Source of the DNA: an uncultured Lachnospiraceae bacterium
Lineage (GTDB): Bacteria > Bacillota_A > Clostridia > Lachnospirales > Lachnospiraceae
DNA: 8,981 nt
NCBI GenBank assembly: GCA_902795985.1
Contig: CADBNG010000488.1
Location: forward strand, 1 to 8,981
Direction of reading: 5' to 3'
The translations under genes and the position numbers were made by a program. This document shows, piece by piece, positions 6,056 through 8,981 of this stretch (within the stretch, counting starts at the first letter, position 1; each line of letters opens with the position of its first letter). Below the pieces are notes generated by a model. That model saw only the letters and a list, made by a program, of their open reading frames with translations, ran no database searches and was not told where the DNA came from.

Positions 6056-6544
6056 TTACAGCTCAATTACGATTTTCTTCCCGGTAGGCTCAAATTTGCG
6101 CACTTCGATTCCGGCGGAAGCCAGCATGCGGTTGGAGGCAAGCACGGCGGCGGAATCGGGATACTTGTTCATGGAATAAACGATTGTTTTTATTCCGCTT
6201 TGAATGATCGCCTTCGTGCATTCATTGCAGGGAAACATTCCCACGTAAATCGTGGACCCTTCCAGCGATCCGCCCCGGTAATTCAGGATCGCGTTCAGTT
6301 CGCCATGGGCGACATAAGGGTATTTGGTCAGCAGCGGATCTTCGTTTTCGCGTTCCCAGGGATAATCATCGTCGGAACAGCCCAGCGGAAATCCGTTGTA
6401 GCCGATGGACAGAATCTTATGGTCTTCGCTGACGATGCAGGCGCCGACCTGGGTGTTGGGATCTTTGGAGCGCATGCCGGCCAGCTTCGCGACCGCCATG
6501 AAATACTCATCCCAGGAAATATAGTCTTCGCGTTTTCCGCTCAT
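6056..6544 (-). CDS. dCMP deaminase (deoxycytidylate deaminase family)
   Basis: A 162-residue zinc enzyme of the cytidine/deoxycytidylate deaminase fold. It should convert dCMP to dUMP, feeding thymidylate synthesis in the cytosol. The zinc site is complete: AHGELNAIL gives His80 and the proton-shuttling Glu82, and PCNEC (105-109) gives Cys106 and Cys109. Other family marks are DPNTQVGACIV (28-38) and GYNGFP (49-53 region). ATG 6544 is chosen because AAGGA stands about 10 nt upstream; the open frame continues to 6607, but through the structured spacer. The Bacillus relative is ComEB. Its placement behind upp joins two pyrimidine salvage steps. The structured element at 6596-6719 lies between them, so its expression may differ from that of upp. 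Confidence 0.93.
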   Translation of the reverse strand: MSGKREDYISWDEYFMAVAKLAGMRSKDPNTQVGACIVSEDHKILSIGYNGFPLGCSDDDYPWERENEDPLLTKYPYVAHGELNAILNYRGGSLEGSTIYVGMFPCNECTKAIIQSGIKTIVYSMNKYPDSAAVLASNRMLASAGIEVRKFEPTGKKIVIEL

Positions 6545-6595
6545 GCAACGGGTCCTTTCTGTGAAAAAAGATGAAGGGACGGGGTGGCTGTGGAC

Positions 6596-6719
6596 GCAAG
6601 TGCACAACTTCGCAGGCTCTGCCTGCTCAGTCGCGGGCTGTCGCCCTATGAAAACTTATCAAAGCAGTTCTCGGCATGCCAGCATGCCTCTAACTGCTTT
6701 AATAAGTTTTCGCACTTGC
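6596..6719. repeat. 124-nt self-complementary element between upp and the dCMP deaminase
   Basis: Terminal inverted repeats gcaagtgc (6596-6603) and gcacttgc (6712-6719) enclose three hairpins. One is gcaggc-tct-gcctgc (6612-6626). One is gggc-tgtc-gccc (6635-6646). The third is a long hairpin (6650-6711) with stems of 10 bp (gaaaacttat/ataagttttc), 9 bp (aaagcagtt/aactgcttt) and 7 bp (ggcatgc/gcatgcc), separated by one mismatch and a 3 by 3 internal loop. Together they fold as a four-way junction in either strand. The end repeats also extend by aactt/aagtt, giving an alternative pairing. One end touches the upp stop codon. There is no T tract after it on the minus strand, so it is not a standard terminator. 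It resembles a MITE-like or REP-like mobile repeat, or a structured RNA; I do not recognise the family. Confidence 0.75.
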
Positions 6720-7348
6720 TACTTTGTACCGAATATCCGATCCCCTGCATCCCCCAGGCCCGGAACGATGTAGCCGTGTTCATTGAGGCATTCGTCCATG
6801 GCCCCGATCAGGATGTCCACATCCGGGTGATCGGCTTTCAGTTTGTTTAAGCCCTCCGGCGCGGCGATGATGCACAGGAAATGAATCCTTTTCGCCCCGC
6901 GTTTTTTCAGCATGGTAATGGCTGCCGAGGCGGAACCTCCGGTAGCGAGCATCGGATCCGTTACGAAGACGTCCCGCTTCGCGATATCCGACGGCAGCTT
7001 GCAGTAGTATTCCACCGGCTCCAGTGTTTTCGGATCCCGGTAAAGTCCGATATGGCCCACTTTCGCGGCAGGCATGATGGTCTGCATTCCGGCAACCATG
7101 CCCAGTCCGGCACGAAGAATCGGGATGATGGCCGCTTTCTTGCCGCAGATCTGCTTTGCGACGGTTTTGGTAATGGGGGTCGTGATCTCGACGTCCTCCA
7201 GCGGAAGATCCCGGGATGCTTCGTAGCACATCAGCATGGCGATCTCGCCGATCAGCTCCCGAAATTCCTTGCTGCTCGTTTCCTTTTTACGAATGATTCC
7301 GATCTTGTGCTGGATCAGCGGATGATCCATGATTACGACTCTGCTCAT
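6719..7348 (-). CDS. upp: Uracil phosphoribosyltransferase
   Basis: A 209-residue enzyme, exactly the usual length. It makes UMP and pyrophosphate from uracil and PRPP in the cytosol, the main uracil salvage step. The PRPP-binding loop is [13 protein letters not shown] (127-139), and the uracil-binding C-terminus is [17 protein letters not shown] (192-208). PILRAGLGM (76-84) is the conserved segment that contacts PRPP or pyrophosphate. ATG 7348 is chosen with GAGG about 6 nt upstream and because [11 protein letters not shown] is a normal family N-terminus; the frame is open to 7426 through the end of rpiB. It lies 46 nt after rpiB in the same operon. Its TAG stop codon touches the inverted repeat of the structured element. 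Confidence 0.97.
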   Translation of the reverse strand: MSRVVIMDHPLIQHKIGIIRKKETSSKEFRELIGEIAMLMCYEASRDLPLEDVEITTPITKTVAKQICGKKAAIIPILRAGLGMVAGMQTIMPAAKVGHIGLYRDPKTLEPVEYYCKLPSDIAKRDVFVTDPMLATGGSASAAITMLKKRGAKRIHFLCIIAAPEGLNKLKADHPDVDILIGAMDECLNEHGYIVPGLGDAGDRIFGTK

Positions 7349-7394
7349 CTTTTTCCTCTTTTCTTCTTTAATCTCAGACATTCCGTTCCTGAAG

Positions 7395-7823
7395 TCATTC
7401 TTCAATCTGAGCAATTCTTTTCGCATGGCGCTCCGCGCCGGAGAAAGGAGTGTCCAGAAAGATATCCGTAATCATCAGGGCAAGGCCCGGACCTGTCACA
7501 CGGGCGCCCATCGCCAGGATATTGGCATCGTTGTGCTCCCGTGTCGCTTTTGCCGAGAAGCAGTCACCGCACAGCGCGGCGCGGATCCCTTTGATCTTAT
7601 TGGCCGTAATGGAGATGCCGATCCCCGTTCCGCAGATCAGGATCCCCTTCTCGCATTCCCCGCCGGCCACGGCATGAGCCACTTTTTTCGCGAATTCCGG
7701 ATAATCGCAGGACGCCTCGCTGTAAGTGCCGAAATCCTTATACTCCAGTCCTCTTTCTTCCAGATGGGCCTTGACCTCCTGCATGAGGGCAAAACCGCCG
7801 TGGTCACATCCTAGTGCTATCAT
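7395..7823 (-). CDS. rpiB: Ribose-5-phosphate isomerase B
   Basis: A 142-residue protein of the RpiB/LacAB fold. It should interconvert ribose 5-phosphate and ribulose 5-phosphate, the ribose branch of the pentose phosphate pathway, in the cytosol. The N-terminus [10 protein letters not shown] gives the Asp7-His8 phosphate-site pair. [17 protein letters not shown] (60-76) contains the catalytic Cys64 and the following anion-binding GTGIG loop. REHNDANIL (95-103) is the conserved segment after the barrel core. The length is slightly below the common 145-150 range but complete. The start ATG 7823 overlaps the sua5 stop as ATGA, with AGGAG 8 nt upstream, so translation is probably coupled. The product supplies the ribose used for the PRPP that Upp consumes. 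A LacA/LacB-like sugar isomerase is less likely given the neighbours. Confidence 0.95.
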   Translation of the reverse strand: MIALGCDHGGFALMQEVKAHLEERGLEYKDFGTYSEASCDYPEFAKKVAHAVAGGECEKGILICGTGIGISITANKIKGIRAALCGDCFSAKATREHNDANILAMGARVTGPGLALMITDIFLDTPFSGAERHAKRIAQIEE

Positions 7824-8881
7824 TTTTTCTTCTCCTGTGTATGGTTTATTTTTCCTCCGGCCGCTTTTTCCAGCCGGTTCATGATCGCCGTCCCCAGAAG
7901 GGGCGTATCGAACGGCTCGGAGAAAATCACATCGATGCTGCATTCGTCCGTTCGCCGCAGTACGGCAAACAGCCGCCTTGCGATGGTCTTTTCGTCCTTC
8001 CGGCTGCCAAGGGAAAAGACCGTTCCGCAGCGGTACCGGTCTTTGGTTTCATCCGCGCAAAGGACCGCCGCGCGCCGGCCGGCCGCTTCGCATTTCAGTA
8101 CCGCTTCGTTGATGCTGTTGACAATGTTCTCTTCCGTTCCTTCAAAAATCTGCAGCTCCGCTTTCGGCGCATAGTGACGGTACTTCATGCCCGGAGCCTT
8201 TGGGGCTTCCTTTTCGGAAAGAACCCCTTTCCGGGAAAGAACCGTCCTGTGAAGAACGGATGATATGGCCTCCTCACCGTAAAAACCGGGACGCAGAATC
8301 GCGGGAGGCACCACCGTCAGATCCACAATGGTGGATTCCAGACCGATTTCGCAGTCGTCCCCGCTCAGGATTACGTCGATCCGGCCGTCCATATCCCGGA
8401 TGACATGAGACCCCTTCGTCGTGCTCGGACGTCCGGAAAGATTGGCGCTCGGCGCGGCCACAAAGCCGCCCGCATACCGGATAAAACGCTGCGCGTACGG
8501 ATCGGAAGGGAACCGGACGGCAACAGTGTTCAGCCCGCCGGTGGTTTCCTTCGGAACCTCTTCCTGTTTTTCAAAGATCATCGTCAGCGGACCGGGCCAG
8601 AAAGCCCGCGCCAGCTCCTTTGCTTCCTCCGGGATCGTTCTGGCCACCCGGGGAAGGTCTTCCATCCGGGCGATATGGACGATCAGAGGATTATCGGAAG
8701 GCCGGCCCTTCGCCGCGTAAATCTTCCGGGAGGCTTCCGGATCAAAAGCGTTGCCGCCCAGACCGTATACGGTTTCCGTCGGGAAAGCAGCCAGGCCGCC
8801 CTTCTTTACGATCTCTCCGGCCCGCAGCAGTTTTTCTTCATCGTCCGGGCTTCCTGTCAGATAAAGGATCTCCGTCTCCAT
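7820..8881 (-). CDS. L-threonylcarbamoyladenylate synthase, Sua5 type
   Basis: A 353-residue, two-domain enzyme that makes threonylcarbamoyl-AMP from threonine, bicarbonate and ATP, the first step of t6A37 modification of ANN-reading tRNAs. The YrdC-like domain (about 14-200) shows FPTETVYGLGGNAF (33-46), the KGRPSDNPL substrate motif (58-66), WPGPLT (95-100), APSANLSG (143-150) and GLESTIVDL (180-188). A linker with GMKYRHYAPK (231-240) leads to the C-terminal Sua5 domain (about 241-343), which distinguishes it from the shorter TsaC/YrdC form. It starts 6 nt after the stop of an upstream gene with no clear ribosome site, suggesting coupled translation. Its stop overlaps the rpiB start by four bases. 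Its partners TsaB, TsaD and TsaE are not in the window. Confidence 0.95.
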   Translation of the reverse strand: METEILYLTGSPDDEEKLLRAGEIVKKGGLAAFPTETVYGLGGNAFDPEASRKIYAAKGRPSDNPLIVHIARMEDLPRVARTIPEEAKELARAFWPGPLTMIFEKQEEVPKETTGGLNTVAVRFPSDPYAQRFIRYAGGFVAAPSANLSGRPSTTKGSHVIRDMDGRIDVILSGDDCEIGLESTIVDLTVVPPAILRPGFYGEEAISSVLHRTVLSRKGVLSEKEAPKAPGMKYRHYAPKAELQIFEGTEENIVNSINEAVLKCEAAGRRAAVLCADETKDRYRCGTVFSLGSRKDEKTIARRLFAVLRRTDECSIDVIFSEPFDTPLLGTAIMNRLEKAAGGKINHTQEKKK

Positions 8882-8887
8882 GGCGCT

Positions 8888-8981
8888 TTACAGATCCGAG
8901 GAAAGCTTCTGGAAATCAAACTCCTGCGTATCCGCGGTATCCAGATCGTCCAGCCCTCCGGCCGGGATAATGCCTTCCGCC
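8888..8981 (-). CDS. 3' end of an unidentified gene (partial)
   Basis: Thirty codons before a TAA stop are open on the minus strand up to the window edge, ending in DDLDTADTQEFDFQKLSSDL. The frame is supported by its position 6 nt before sua5 and by operon-like spacing. The tail is acidic, with six Asp and one Glu in its last 20 residues, and looks like a disordered C-terminus. It does not match the ends of prfA or prmC, genes often found beside sua5. The product cannot be named from this fragment. Confidence 0.6.
   Translation of the reverse strand, partial: AEGIIPAGGLDDLDTADTQEFDFQKLSSDL

Noticed and set aside
5883..6574. Long plus-strand open frames opposite the MarR and deaminase genes
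   Set aside because: They are antisense shadows of well-supported genes, carry no recognisable domain and have no ribosome sites.
6596..6719. Simple intrinsic terminator for upp
   Set aside because: On the minus strand the long hairpin is followed by atagggc and further hairpins, not a T tract, and the whole is closed by terminal inverted repeats.

Overview
The window reads as ordinary low-redundancy chromosome of a Gram-positive Firmicute, most likely a Lachnospiraceae-type Clostridia. The reasons are strong AGGAGG-type ribosome sites, a conserved sua5-rpiB-upp-dCMP deaminase cluster, elongation factor P of the lysine type, a membrane-anchored glycerophosphodiester phosphodiesterase, and a DUF5688 protein (a family I associate with Lachnospiraceae). 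Base composition is about half GC by eye. Every gene I can support lies on the minus strand, so the window is read from its right end to its left end.

Right part (8981 to about 5511): a 3' fragment of an unidentified gene is followed by sua5 (tRNA t6A synthesis), rpiB (pentose phosphate isomerase; starts on an ATGA overlap with sua5), upp (uracil salvage), a dCMP deaminase (dUMP supply) and a MarR-type regulator. Spacing suggests one transcription unit. It is interrupted only by a 124-nt, highly self-complementary element between upp and the deaminase. It ends at a very long 72-nt palindromic terminator after the MarR gene.

Middle part (5510 to 3398): an OFA-type major facilitator transporter has its own promoter region, rich in short dyads that the neighbouring MarR protein may bind. 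Then comes efp, with a promoter that abuts the transporter stop codon, then a stable hairpin, then a two-part membrane glycerophosphodiesterase.

Left part (3397 to 1): the phosphodiesterase is followed by a DUF5688 gene. A near-consensus promoter for it sits across the end of the phosphodiesterase gene, which implies a leader of about 350 nt carrying a 5' hairpin and a tandem 70-bp duplication. The DUF5688 gene in turn carries in its last codons the -35 box of a tRNA-Arg(CCG) gene with its own terminator. Beyond that, to the left edge, is a gene-free array of four diverged 86-bp tandem repeats running off the window.

The genes themselves are housekeeping or common accessory types. The unexplained material is in the spacers: the 124-nt branched element, the 72-nt palindrome, the duplicated leader and the 86-bp array. 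I do not see a defence system, a CRISPR array, a transposase or a phage gene.
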